This document shows positions 47,650 through 60,800 of a stretch of 64,000 nt of DNA, piece by piece. The position numbers and the translations under genes were made by a program. Source of the stretch: Sindora glabra. Lineage: Eukaryota > Streptophyta > Magnoliopsida > Fabales > Fabaceae. The notes below the pieces were generated by a model, which had not been told where the DNA came from, did no database searches, and was given only the letters and a program-made list of their open reading frames with translations. Every line of letters starts with the position of its first letter. Position 1 is the stretch's first letter. Where the stretch lies: the NCBI GenBank assembly GCA_020226215.1, contig CM035226.1:67541455-67605454 (forward strand). The letters run 5' to 3'.

Positions 47650-48990
47650 AGGAGTAAAAATAAAAGTAGTTCTAGCATTCCTACCCTTTATCTTGAAGCT
47701 TTAAATAGCTTTGATAACATAGCAAATAGTAACAAAACTTTAAAGGAATTAACTATCTTTGATGTTACTTACTAACCATTAAGCATCCAATATCCTAATT
47801 AGATATTAATTTTGAGTTAAAATCTAGTTTAATACACTTATTTTTGAATTCATGGTCTTACAAGCAAGGATCCTCACAAACATTTAAAAGAATTTCATAT
47901 GGTATGCTCAACCATGAAGCCCTAAGGCATTTCTAAAATTCACATCAAGCTGAGGGACTTTTTTTCTCCCTTACTAATGTTTCCAAGGGCTAGTTATATT
48001 ACTTATAGCCTAGTTCTATTACTTGCTAGACTAATATGAAGCAGCTTTTTCTTAAGAAATTTTTTCCTAAGAATTTTTCCTATATCTAGAGCAACTACAA
48101 TAAGGAAAGAAATTTATGGCATTGAGCAACTGAATATTGAGACACTATATGAATACTAGGAGAGATTCAAGAAGCTTTATGCTATCAGCCTTCCACCACC
48201 AGATCAATGAATAACTCCTCATTTAATATTTCTATAAAAGACATTTTCTTCTAGGATAAAAATATGATAAATGCAATAAGTGGTGAAGCATTAATGGATA
48301 AAACTCTTATGGTAGCCAAATATCTCATAGCAAATATGGTAGCTAACTTCCAATAGTTTGAAACAAAATTATAGCTATTATTACTAAAGGCATGCATAAG
48401 TTTAACTTTTCCAATTCAAGCCCGCAAAAATTGGAAAATAAGTTAGACGAATTAATTTCACTAGATAGGTAATTAGCAATGGGACAATAATAACAAATAC
48501 AAGCTTCTCCCCTTACTCTGGCCTATAATAGAATGTAGCCTAACCTTCTCTAAAAACTAGAAGTAAGTTCCTCCTCCTTTTAACTACTTTTTAAAAAGTT
48601 GCTTAAGCAAATGGCAATAAATAACCTCCAATTCTAGTAGAAAACAGGGGCCATATATACAAATTTGTAAACTCAAATTATCTAACTATCTTCTACCTTA
48701 AGTGAGCTGAGAGTATACGGATTAAATCAACCATCTTCCAGTAATACAACGAATAAAGAAGTTATAAATGCCATCATGTTGAAAAGTGCCAAAGAAATTA
48801 ATAAGCCTTCACAACCAAGACCAACCAAGGACTAGTAAGCAACAATTAACTAAAAGCAAGAAATAAACTAGAAAAAACCAACAATAACTAGAAAAAGAGG
48901 TTCAACATTCTCACTAATTTCCCTATCTCTTCCTTTTCTAAGAAGAGTTCTTCCTCTAAAGAAAAATGAAGATGAGAAATAATTTTTTTA
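47650..48990 (+). pseudogene. Athila gag remnant
   Basis: The most conserved Athila gag part is readable: KDPHKHLKEFHMVCSTMK at about 47866-47919, then after frameshifts a RKEIYGIEQLNIETLYEY stretch near 48100-48160, ERFKKLYA, and an isoleucine/alanine-rich segment near 48290-48360 equivalent to the conserved NLIANMA motif. Gag would package element RNA. Stops and frameshifts are many. The 3' part (48.4-49.0 kb) is low-complexity and hard to align by eye. Confidence 0.7.
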
Positions 48991-49125
48991 TTCCCTTAGC
49001 AAAGTAGAAGTTAACATACTTTTATTAGGTTTAATAAAATAAATTCCAAGATATACTAACTTTTTGAAAAATTTGTGTACCAATAAGAGAAAACAAAGGG
49101 ATAATGAGAAAATGTAGGGGCAATT

Positions 49126-49832
49126 GTGTTTGCAATCATTCAAAGAAAATTACTAAGAAAATGTAAAGATCCAAGCATATTTACCATTCCATGTGTTATA
49201 GGAAAAACCAAAATTAAGCATGTTGTGTTAAACTTAAAAGCATCAATTAATGTCATGCCTCTTTCTTTTTTTAATGCTTTGAATTTGGAAGTTTTGAAAC
49301 AAACTAAGATGGTTATTCAATTAGCAAATAGATTTAACATTTACCCCTTTTGGTGTTGTTGAGGATATTCTTCTATGTTTTAAAGATAGAAAATAAGACA
49401 TCCGAAATCTTTCTACTAATCATTCTTGGTAAGCATTTTCTTAAGACAACAAAAATCATGATTAATGTTCATGATAGAACATTAACCATGGAGTTTGATA
49501 ATGTTATAGTCAAGTTTGATATTTCTAAGGTCATACAAGATAATTCTATATCCTTCCTTACTACATTAGAGCCTTTAATCCATGACATTCCTTATTTTGA
49601 ATTTTTTTATTTTGTTGTTTTAGATTTTGCTATTATTATTTTTTATTTTTCTGATTCTAGAATTTTTGCTTTTGATTTTACTAGTTTTGCAATTATTAAC
49701 TTTGATTTACATGTTGATGATACAGATGATGATAAACTTGAAGAGTTTCCTGAACTTTATAAATTTATGAATTGTATGGATAACCATGAATGCACCTGTA
49801 AAGATAGTGACATTCAATGTGATATGTGCTAA
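49126..49832 (+). pseudogene. Athila protease-region remnant
   Basis: Two overlapping open stretches (49126-49362 and 49350-49832) cover the Athila protease. FTIPCVIGKTKIKHVVLNL and ASINVMPLSFFNALNLEVL correspond to the active-site region, where the expected DLGAS has become NLKAS, losing the catalytic aspartate. After a frameshift near 49350 come IILGKHFLKTTKIMINV (ILGRPFLATARALIDV-like) and a tail of hydrophobic low-complexity sequence. Normal RT should follow but is absent. It is clearly inactive. Confidence 0.75.
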
Positions 49833-51641
49833 AATTTTTGCATTTTTATATGATGAAAACAACAATTTTATTTTACAAATTACAAAAAAAATGATGATGG
49901 AGACATTCTAACTTTAGAAGAAAAAGAGTGCTTTCATATTAATCTTTCTACTTATTTTATTGATCATGTTGAATTTATTTTATAGGATGATTTTTAATAC
50001 TAAGGAAGAGTGAATTAAGAATAGCACTTAGAGAATTTATGCTAGATGCTAATTTGTAAATAGACTCTTTAATGATGAATGAAGTAAATGTTGGAAAATT
50101 AGAAGCAATGGAGGAAGCCAATCATCAAATAGATCCTAGTTAGAAGAAATTAAAGCTATAGTCTAGCCAAAGACATTAAAAAAAGACACTTTTTAGGAGA
50201 TAACCCAAGCCATTTTGAAGATTTGCTTTATCTTGCATTTCTCTTTTATTTTTCTTGTCCTTTATTGCTCTTTATATTTGTTGATAATCTTTCTTGATGA
50301 TAGTGGTATACTTTACATTGAGAAGAATATAAAATTGAAGTGTGGGGGAAGACTTTTAGCTTGTAGGATTTATTTTGTGCTCTTGTGTTTTTCACTTGTT
50401 TTGCTTCTTTTTAATGCTTTCAAAAAAAGAAAATTTTTAAAAAGTATATTTTTCATTTGTTTTTAAGTCCTTTTTAAGTCATTTTAGTTGCTTTCTATTA
50501 ATGAAGATTTTTTATTTTCATGAGTAGGATTCAATTAAGGTTTGATAGGATTTATAATATGATTAAATGAATGATTTTGCTTTTTGAAATTAATTGATGT
50601 AGTGATAGATTTTGAATTGGTAAATTGAACTTGATAATATAACTTACCTTGTATGATTTTATGCCTTATGTTGAAAATTCATACTATTCTCTTTCCTTCT
50701 TATGTGATATTTTTCAATAATTTGTTTCTCCAGAACTTCTTTTGATTCTTTTTTAGATTACATTTTATACATGGATGCACAAGAATGATAAAGATATTCT
50801 TTCTTTATTTAAGTTAGAGCCATACAGCTAACCTTGAGTTTTTATCATTGTTAGCCTATTTAAGCTTTAATTTTTCTTTTCTTTGTTAATTAACCCATGA
50901 ATATATTTTTTCAATGAAAAATAAATGTCTTTGCCTAACTTTAAGGATTAGTAGAGCATTTGAATTTTTATAACATGGGCTTTTGAATAAGTGTAGGAGT
51001 GTGCGAGTTTATATGTTGTAAAAATTTATTAACTTCAAGTTCAAATATCAATTGAAAAAAAGGAAGAAAAAGAAAAAGTCAAAAAAGGAGAAAAATGCAG
51101 AAATTAAAAAAAGAATAAGGAAAAAGAAAATTAAAAAAAAAGAAAGAAAGAAAGAAAGGAAAAGAAAAAACAAAAAAGTTAATGAGTGTTTGAATTTGAA
51201 TTTAGATTGTTATGTTATAATTATTTATGATTTGCTTATATGTTTTTTATTCAAGTACTTTATTGATTTCTTTAGTTTCTAACCTTTCATGTCCTTAATT
51301 TTTCTTCCCTTTCCTTAGCCACATTATAACCATTAATAGAGTCTTTTTTTATTTATGTTGTGCATGTGATTTGAGTAATACAAATTAGATGATTAGTAAA
51401 CATATGGTAGGGCAATTTCATGGAAAGAATTTGAGTGAAACACTTATCCTAAACACTTAAGAGATGAGAAGTAAATCTTGTGAGAATCTATCGTGTTAAT
51501 CTATTCTTTTTGAATGAAGTTGCTATATTAGTTAATTTCAAGTTTGTCAAGATTTTTCTTCATAATATATTATGTTTCTTGTTAGCTTTTATTTATCTCT
51601 TGCTTGTGAATTTGTGATTTTGAAATTTTTAGGAAATAAAG

Positions 51642-52738
51642 TTTTTTATTTCTTAGTTTTAAATAAAGTTGTTATTAGTATGTGTGTCGTAGAAGCTAAT
51701 CACAAGATAATTATAATAACACATAGTGTATTATGTTTTATTTAGATAATGCAATTATTATATTTTGTTTCATTTTTGCACAATTTATAACTAATATAAT
51801 AATTATCCCTGGAATAGTTTTACTATTTCTAAAATGTCCATAGTTGAGTATTATTTCAAAAGAGATAGCAATAATACACCAAGACTATTATGTATGGCGA
51901 TTGATGATTATGAATAATGGATATGTGATATTAAGTCAATGCATAGGTACATTGTCAGTAAACAAATATACTGGATTGACTCACTGTGAGAATATTACAT
52001 GGATTGTCATATGTTTTTAGCTATTCTTACATGACTACAGTACACATCATCCTTTGACCTGAAATCGCTACAGTTCCCTACATGAGGAGTTATACACTTC
52101 AATGCCATCTTGTGTCACATTTAACTAGGATGACATATAGGGTATTGATTAGGTGTGTCACGAATCATTAGGGTATTGACATATAGGGTATTCTCGTGTC
52201 ACATTTTTTATTTCTTAGTTTTAAATAAAGTTGTTATTAGTATGTGTGTCCTAGAATCTAATCACAAGATAATTATAATAACACACAATGTATTATGTTT
52301 TATTTAGATAATGCAATTATTATATTTTGTTTCATTTTTGCACAATTTATAACTAATATAATAATTATCCCTGGAATAGTTTTACTATTTCTAAAATGTC
52401 CATAGTTGAGAATTATTACAAAAGAGATAGCAATAATACACCAAGACTATTATGTATGGTGATTGATGATTATGAATAATGGATATGTGATATTAAGTCA
52501 ATGCATAGGTACATTGTTAGTAAACAAATATACTCGATTGACTCACTGTGAGAATATTATATGGATTGTCATATGTTTTTAGCTATTCTTACATGACTAC
52601 AGTACACATCATCCTTTGACCTGAAATCACTATAGTTCCCTACATGAGGAGTTATACACTTCAATGCCATCTTGTGTCACATTTAACTAGGATGACATAT
52701 AGGGTATTGATTAGGTGTGTCGCGAATCATGTAAAGGG
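51642..52738 (+). repeat. 562-bp tandem duplication inside the nested LTR region
   Basis: Copy 1 starts at 51642 and copy 2 at 52204, both with TTTTTTATTTCTTAGTTTTAAA. The copies match almost base for base for about 530 bases; a 35-base stretch before 52204 is a short repeat of the local TAGGGTATTGACATATAGGG text. The duplicated unit includes about 36 bases of Athila sequence plus the first part of the nested LTR, so it happened after the nested insertion. The near identity shows that it is much younger than the Athila element. Confidence 0.93.
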
Positions 52739-53785
52739 ATATGAGTCATGTAGATGAGATTTTGTTCCTTCTATATAGAAGGAGTGATATCCTTAGGTCA
52801 TTTAATTAAATGAGACTAAGAAATGCATGGTTACACTGAAATGGATCAATATGTGATATTGATCATTTGTTTAAGTTAGTCTACTCGGTATCAAAAAATA
52901 TGGATTGAATATTAATGAGGATGACATACATCATGCTTTTAGTTTAATTTGGATATCATTACAAAATGGACTATGTTGCAAAGTAGTGCTCACACATTAG
53001 ATAGATGTCAAATCATAAACATTCTACTACTTGAGTGGTAGTGATGTATTGCTAGATACTACTCATTATTTGTAGTTTATTAATAAGTCATTACTAATAT
53101 AGTAAAAACTTATAAAGTTATATAAAAAAGAGTAAGAATAAGACAGTAATTAATTAGGCTTTAGTTATACTAAAATCCTATTAATTGGGCTTGTTATTTA
53201 GTGCATATATATATATTATCAAAGTAATAATATATATATTCACATAATATATAGTATATTATGTGATATTAAAGTAATATTAAATAATTATGTCATTTGA
53301 TATTAGATAATGTTATTATCTAATAATATTCATTTACTAATATTAAAGTAATATTAGATAATTAATTGATAAGCTATATCTCTCTTCATTTTCATTATGA
53401 TAGGGATAAGGTATTAGTAGTTGAATAAGATTAAGATGGGGGCAATTTCCTAGTAAGACTAGGAAAGTAGCATGCTTGTAGCTTTACAAGGGGGCATGAA
53501 CGTGTCACTTCGATAAAATTACGTATTGCGACCAAAAAAAGTCTAAAACTGCAATAAACCCTAATCCTTGTGAGAGAGACATTTTCTAGCAAATTTGTGG
53601 AAGTTGAGAAGTTATCATTCATTCTATGTGGATATCGTAGAGGCACCATCACTTGATTATGTTTATGATTCGGATTTACACTTCAAAAGATAATCTTTGA
53701 TTCTTAATCTATGTCTTTGTACGTTGATTTTAGGAAGGTTTCACATTATTTTGAAAATCTATTTTTCGCTACATTATATGATACA
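51679..53785 (+). mobile_element. Nested LTR (probable solo LTR) in the Athila 3' region
   Basis: Sequence from TGTGTGTC(G/C)TAGAA onward is unlike the Athila flanks. It has LTR-like traits: a 16-bp perfect palindrome CCTTCTATATAGAAGG (52767-52782), an AAACCCTAATCC leader-like motif near 53558, and then a return to Athila text at about 53800 (TGTCTTGCTCGAGGATG). No coding domain lies within. Without the internal duplication it would be about 1.5 kb. Boundaries and superfamily are uncertain; no target duplication was confirmed. Confidence 0.5.
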
Positions 53786-53844
53786 TGTGAAACCCAATAA
53801 TTATGTCTTGCTCGAGGATGTACAAGAGTTAAGTGTGGGGAATT

Positions 53845-55438
53845 TGATGAGAAAAATGTAAACTATATTATTTCCTTCTATTTCATGTATCTTAGTGATT
53901 ATATATACTTAATTTCATAGAACTGACCTTGTTTCATAATTTGGGATTAGTTTTACAATATTCTGAATTTATTTGATACATGCTGAATTTTGATACTATT
54001 TCTATTTTTCAATTACATCTTAGGCTTTGGATGTTAGATCAAAGTGATCTATATAGCTTTGAAAGTTTAAAGAAAGATATACAATTTTAGTGTTTTGGTC
54101 AAAACCCAGTTCAGACTTCTTCAAGTCTTAGTTTAGCTAACAATTTGAAGCCCTATCTCTATCCTAGCTCAACCAACTTCAATTTTTGGGCATATTTGGA
54201 GCTATAGAGGTCTGATTAACATGAAACTAGTACTTAACTCTCCATAAGACCAAGCTTTACAAATTTTATGTTTAAGGATTACCCAAGTTATATTTTTTTA
54301 ATGGTCTTATACTAGTTAGAAGTCAAACTTATGAGAATTTACTACTGTAACTCTTAGAGTTAATTGATTTGTAAAAATAGGTTCTGGACTTCTAAAAACT
54401 AGAAAACCCCATTCTTGTAATCCTAAGAGACATATAATCCAGGTCCAATAAGGTTTTATGTTAATTAGGTTAGATAGAAAGAGAGAACTCATTAGACACA
54501 GGAGATTAAACTTTTACATATTCAGCATATAGTTTCCTTTTTTTCTAGCTCTTATGTTCTTAAGCCATGGAAGGCTAATTTAGGAGTTGGTTTAAGGAGT
54601 TTGAGGCTATCCTCTATTGGATTATGAGATTATTATTTGTAATGTTGATTTTCTCTAATTAATTTTCCTCTTTCCTTAATTAGTTATACTGATTTCTTAA
54701 AATTACTTGTGTTGGATGTTGATTTAGTATAATTAATATTCATCCTTATGATTTTTGATATTTTGATATTTTGATGTTGAATTATGGTTGATAAATCATA
54801 ATTCTACACATAAAAATAAAGGATTAAAGATTAATTTGAAGATTTCTAATTTAATTTCTTAAATCAACCAAATTTTATCTTTAAATCAATTTTGATCTAG
54901 CTTAAGGATTATAATAGTTGCTTAATTCAACTAATTTTAATAATGAAATCCTAAATGGTTATCTAGCATAGGATTTATAAATTATTGTAGGGGTTTTGGG
55001 TAAGTCAAGATTAAAGAATTAATTAGAAAAGTTAAATCTCAATTAATCCGTAATTAATCCAAACTAGAGCTATCAATTTTTTGAATTGACTATTTCATTA
55101 CATTGATTTTCTTCCTTATTATTTAGTTTGTGTTTTGCTTTGTTTAGTACATTTATTTCAATTTCAATTCACAAACCCCCCAATTCTATTTAGCATAATT
55201 TTATATATTGTTGCATACTGCATTCTATATTACTATCTATATTCATATTACATTCTATTTTGCAACTATTTTACATCTATTTCTACTATTTCTAATGTAT
55301 AATAAATCATACAATTATATAAACATTGTTAGCGAGTCATTTTAAAAAGATAATTTAAGGGTACGACCTGATTTGCTTCACTATACTGCATTATTTTAAG
55401 GAAATAAGTAATAAACTAATTTTTAATGCAATGTGACA
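53845..55438 (+). repeat. 3' LTR of the Athila-type element
   Basis: 1594 bp, beginning TGATGAGAAAAATG after AGTGTGGGGAATT and ending GCAATGTGACA. It matches both 45414-46979 and the reverse complement of 41379-42973 from end to end. Confidence 0.88.
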
Positions 55439-56864
55439 AGTAGTTTAGAGTATTTCTAGAAGTATCCTAGGTTGATAGACTTTTAGAGTAATCTAAGGTT
55501 TTTAACTAGAATTACTCTATGGAAACTCAAATGGTCAAAAGTGTGAAATTTTGGCAAAAATAAGGATAACTTGCATTGTTTCTATAAGAGCCAAAAATAA
55601 AATAGTCAAGATTTGACTAGTAAACTATGCTATAATAGTGTGAAGGATTGATAACTTGATAAAAGCCTAATGTAAAGGTTTTTTTCCTAGGATTTTACTT
55701 ATGATCCTAGTAAGTGTCATGTTTTAGAAAAATTGTGATTCAATTTGATTAGTGAGGAAAATAGTGTAATGCTCACTAATATTACTTAAATAAGCCTAAT
55801 TCTTGGAAGCACTATAAATTCAAGTAAGTGGTAATTTTATTGTTAAAATTTAAGAGAGCATTTTAATGTTTAATGAATTTTGATTTCAATTACTTAAGAA
55901 AACAATTTGATTTGAAAATTAGTTTGATTTTCCAAGCATTTTTCATGTATTTTCCTAAATTGTTTTGTTAAAGAATTTAAACTTATGGCTTGACTTTTTG
56001 ATTCATTATTTTATATTAGAATACTTAGTGGATCAGAAGTTGAGTAAGCTAGTTAGGCCATGTCATTAGGGAAGGCTTCCATGAGCACATAGAGTACAAA
56101 ATGCATGAAATAATATTGGACTAGAAAGAGAATAAAGTGAGATTTCATAAAGATATTTCTTAAACTGAGTAGACCAAAGCCTATAAAAATATAGAATCTA
56201 AGTTAATGATGTAATCTTATCCAAGTGATGTCATTAGGAGCTTGATATTTTCCTATAAATAGAAATGAATTCTTTGCTATTTTTGCACATCAAATTAAAG
56301 TGAGAAAGGGAGAGAATCGTTAAGAAGGGAGAGAAAGTAAGGAAGTGTTTTTAATTTTTTTCATGCTTTTTTAATAAGTTCTTGAGTGTTCTTAAATATC
56401 TTTCTCGAGTTCTTAAAGCAAAAAGCTCTCTTTGGTCTTCAAAGGGAAAGAAAAAAATCATCTTCCTTAGTGATTCTATTTCTTTTCATAGTTTTTTTAA
56501 AAGATCCTTTCGTAAATTATGTTGCTTTTGGAAATGAAACCTTGAATCCATAGGTACATAAGCAAAGGAATAAAGCTTTAAAAGAGCGAGTGGAAATGTA
56601 ATTATTTTCTTTTGGTTTTCTTTAAAAAAATCTTTAATATATGAAATATGGTGTTGTTTATAGTTCATTTAGAAAAAATGATGCACCAAACAATGGATAG
56701 ATGGCAAGCAAGTGTTGATCCACATGTGCAATTAGTGAGGCCCACCATATATTTAATTTGGCCCCACAATTTGTTGTGAAATTAAAACCATTTCCTATAA
56801 GCATTCAACTTAGTCCACATTGGATTTGAGAAATGCCTAAATTTTTTACTTTTTTTACTTGCAA
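55439..56864. other. AT-rich spacer, possibly old LTR-like sequence
   Basis: No coding domain recognised. A TTTTCCTATAAATAGAAATG TATA-like motif near 56250 is followed by a purine-rich leader-like stretch (GAGAAAGGGAGAGAATCG, near 56300-56340). This suggests an old plus-strand retroelement promoter, but neither LTR end was found. Confidence 0.3.
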
Positions 56865-57800
56865 TCATATTTAGAGAAACTTTTTGTAACATATGTTGAA
56901 AGACAATATATAATATAAAAATATTTTATATTATAGGAAAATTTCCAAATTTTTTACTTTTTATTAAAAATTTTAATTATATTTGTTTTTTAATAATATA
57001 ACATCTTCCTAATTATTAATAATATAAATTATTTTTATTTCATAATAAATCAAATTATCTATACAACATCATTTGATCAATTAAAGCAGTATTATTTATC
57101 AAATATTTTTATATCAATGTATATCAATATATATATATATATATATTCAAAATTTATGTTCAAATAAAAATAAATAATGAGATAGTTTTAACTTATTTAA
57201 ATTTAAAAATTTTTATGATAAAAATATTGCATATCATATTTAAAGAAACTTTTTGTAACATATGTTGAAAGATAACATATAATATAAAAATATTTTAAAA
57301 AATTAAATAAATTAATTTAATTTTTAATTTTTGAATATCTTATTACATTATAGGAAAATTCCCAAAAATTTTTACTTTCATTAAAATTTTTAATTATATT
57401 TATTTTTTTAATAATATAACATCTTTCTACTTATTAATAGTATAAATAGTTTTTATTTAACAATAAATCAAGTTATCTATACAACATCATTTGATCAATT
57501 AAAGCAGTATCATTTTTTAGATATTTTTATATCAATGTATATCAATATATATTTTTTTCAAATTTTACATTCAAATAAAAATAAAATAATGACATATTTT
57601 TAACTTATTTAAATTTAAAATTTTTTATAATAAAAATACTTACATATCATATTTAAAGAAACTTTTTGGAACATATGTTGAAAGACAATGAATAATATAA
57701 AAAAATTTAAAAAATTTAAATAAATTAATTTAATTTTAAATTTTTGAATATTTTTATTAAAATAGAGAATCTAGTTGTTTCAGTCAGTTTATATATGTTA
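56865..57800. repeat. AT-rich tandem array, 370-413-bp units
   Basis: Units begin at 56865, 57234 and 57647 with TCATATTTA(G/A)AGAAACTTTTTG. They share AACATATGTTGAAAGA, AACATCATTTGATCAATTAAAGCAGTAT and ATATCAATGTATATCAATAT. Unit 2 (413 bp) has an insertion of about 45 bases near its start relative to unit 1 (369 bp), and unit 3 shares that insertion but is incomplete. Copies are moderately diverged. Degraded related sequence may continue to about 58.6 kb. Confidence 0.9.
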
Positions 57801-60800
57801 TATTAAAATTTAATTTATTTAAGATATTTTTATAATAAAAATATTTATATATAATATTCAACAATAAATTTTACTTAAAAAGACTTTTTCTAATAAATGT
57901 AAATAATTTATTTATTGATAGTATGACTAGCAAAGTAAATAAAAATCATAATCTTAATAAATAATTATTTTTTAATTATATTTATTAATATTTATGTTAT
58001 ATATTTTAATAAATAACTTTTATCTCAAAGCAAAAACTATTAGATATTATTCTATCATTAAAAAAATTATGCACAAATTACTTCAGTTAAATATGTTTTA
58101 CAATATAATAACTAAAAAGAACATAAACAATAAACATAGACGAAATCTCATTGATATGTATTTAATTTAAAATATAGTACTTAGAATTTGATATGAAAAT
58201 ATTAATAAATTTTAAATAAATAAAATTAATTTTAATTTTTAAATATTTTAATTGAAAATAGAATATATAAATAATTCATTCATTTAATGCTTTCTATAAT
58301 ATTAACTTATTCATATTATTTTATGGTAAAAAAAAATATATTATATTTTATTATATCAATACTATTTAATTATCTTAATGTCTAAACTATAAATTACATG
58401 AGTAAACATCTAAAAGAAAAAATATATAACAAAACAAATTAAAAGAAGAGAAATACTATGTGAACTATAAAATAAAAAAAATAAAAATAGACTGTGTAAT
58501 TAATTAATTTAATTAAATAAAATATTTAATTTATTAAAAATAATTTTATTGTAAAAATAAAATAAATTCCATTATGTTTATATTATTTAATATATTGTAT
58601 TTGAGCTTTTAACAAAATGATTAAAAAAATGAAGAAAAATATAAAATGCAGTAGATGAAATGAGAAAAAAATAGTTTTGCTGGGGAGATTTCCAAATTTC
58701 AAAAAATTTAAGGGTGGGAAAATATATTATGTATAGCCCCACGTATTATTGATCTAGACCAATACTATGGTGCCATATGTCATTTGCATTGATGCATCTG
58801 TTTTTGCTGATTGCACCATAGACATCGCCATGAAATATATATTTATTTTGATTTAATAGTGTGTCAAAGTAAGAACTATTTAATCGATCTATTCAGTTCA
58901 TCTACGGATAGGTTCATATGAACCTAGTATGAATAAATCGAATCAAACAAGTTTACAAATTTTATAGACCCCAAAATTTTGAGTCCTAGTCTTATAATGC
59001 CTAGTGCATAGGCCCAATAGAAGGGCTTGCAAACTTTTATTTTCTTTTTTTAAAAAAACCTTAATTTCATCTTCTTTAAGCCTTTTTTTCTAAAAAAATA
59101 AAGAAGCATGTCCATAAATCACTATCAATTTCAAAAAATTGCACTTGTTATTATAGATGAAATAGAAAAACAAAGACAAAATAAGCTATTGTGCATTAAT
59201 GGCCATAGCATTTTAAATGGCTTTTAAACGAATAAAGTAAGATCCATAATTTTGAATTTTTTAGCCTTTTTGCCCAGGACAAGCCATACTCACCTTTATC
59301 CTTTTCTCATAAATTACATGTATAAATAAATTGAAAATGACACATACATTTAAATTGTTAAAGGCACATAGATGTATTTATTATTCAATGCCATCAGCAA
59401 TGCAACAATATTCTCTTGTTTATGTCGTTAGTGGTGCTCTTTGCCATCTCTATACTATTGCACAACAATCATGATTTGGCTTCACTCCTTTTAGTTATGC
59501 TTCAAGCAGTGGTTTCTATTGTTTATATGAAAGATGAGAAGTATGGGTGGTTTTCAAAATGGGAAAAAATTGAGTGAAAAAAGAGTTTTAAGGTTAGAGT
59601 GATAATTGATTGATTAGGAATTTATGATAGATATGTAGAAAAAATAATAAATAATAATAAATAATTATGGATGGTCTGTGAATGGTTTGGTGTAGTCCAT
59701 ATGGACTTATAGACCCATCAGACCAAATTATGTCTAGTTTGTATGTAAATAGATCTTATTTAAGGGACCTAGTCCATATTTTCTTGTGGAATTGTGGACA
59801 TGTTCACATATTTGAGTCTATTTCACTAGCTCAAGTTGAAGCCATGATTTTTATGGTGGATCTTATTTTCTATGAACTTGGAAAAGTGTTTTCCTAAAGA
59901 AAGACAAGTTATCATTTTGAACTTAAAAGTGTAAGTTTTAAAAAGGATGTTTTGATTTTCAATTTTGAAAAAAGGAGTCTTTTGGAAAGTTTTTATTTTT
60001 AGAAATATCTTATGTTTTTAGAAAGGTCATCTTATGATTTTGAAAGGTTGAAACTCATTAAAGATTTCTTGAAAAAGAAAAGAAACAAAATGTTTTTAAG
60101 AATATTTAGGAAGGATTTTGAAAGAAAGTAAATTAGTGATTTTTGAAAATGATTAGTGAAAAAGGACTATCATATGTGTAGTCATAAGAATATTACCAAC
60201 AAGATTCGTTATAGCTAAAGGATAGTCTAATGCAAAGTAAGCCTTCCATAATGTAGTAAAATTCTTTGAAGTAAAAAAGTGAATGCCTCCAAAGTTAAAT
60301 AACACCCAAGCTTGCAAATCAATCATTAATAAAATACATGTTACCAATGCATTTGATGCATGAACTTTTTAATGAGTTAATGCAAATGCTTTAACTTAGC
60401 CTTTGATTCCTTCTTCCTTACAGTTTCCCCTACTTAATACAATTAATGACATTATAAAAGTGGTAGATGGATTTGTTGGTGTAGAACATCATTTTGCTTA
60501 GTAATTTGTACAATAATCTAAGTAATTCATAGAACAATCCTTTGGAATATGATCAAGTTGGATGCACCAAAATTAATAATTTATATCTTGGTTACACATA
60601 CTTGTATGGCATATGTTGCATCAATTACACTAAGGTCACTAGTATTAACATTTCTTTGTCCTTGATACCTATTTCTTTAGTAATTTATGGTTAAAACAAA
60701 TCAAACTAACTAGTTTCTTACATTTCTTGCTATAAAGGAACTTTTAGATGAATTCCATGAACAAGTTGGTCCATTTATGAGACAACTTGATCAAGCTTAA

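Larger units (their letters stand above)
45414..55438 (+). mobile_element. Athila-type Ty3/gypsy element, pol-deleted, with nested LTR
   Basis: Two LTRs of about 1.57-1.59 kb flank an internal region on the plus strand. Just after the 5' LTR, TTTTGGTGCCATTACCAGGAA (46993-47013) is a decayed form of the Athila tRNA-Asp primer-binding site TGGCGCCGTTGCCGGGG. Gag and protease remnants are followed at about 50180-50215 by GACACTTTTTAGGAGATAACCCA, a decayed form of the sequence that in Athila elements follows pol. RT, RNase H and integrase are therefore deleted. A polypurine tract (AGTGTGGGGAATT) precedes the 3' LTR. AGTA lies before 45414 and after 55438, a possible target duplication. A different LTR is nested at about 51.7-53.8 kb. 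Confidence 0.85.

Noticed and set aside
50215..50466. 83-codon hydrophobic frame in the Athila element
   Set aside because: It lies in the non-coding part after pol, next to the AGTGTGGGGG tract, and its hydrophobicity only reflects T-rich sequence.
51052..51282. Lysine-rich open frame MKKRKKKKKSKKEK
   Set aside because: It is a low-complexity A/G-rich tract in the 3' part of the Athila element, not a protein gene.
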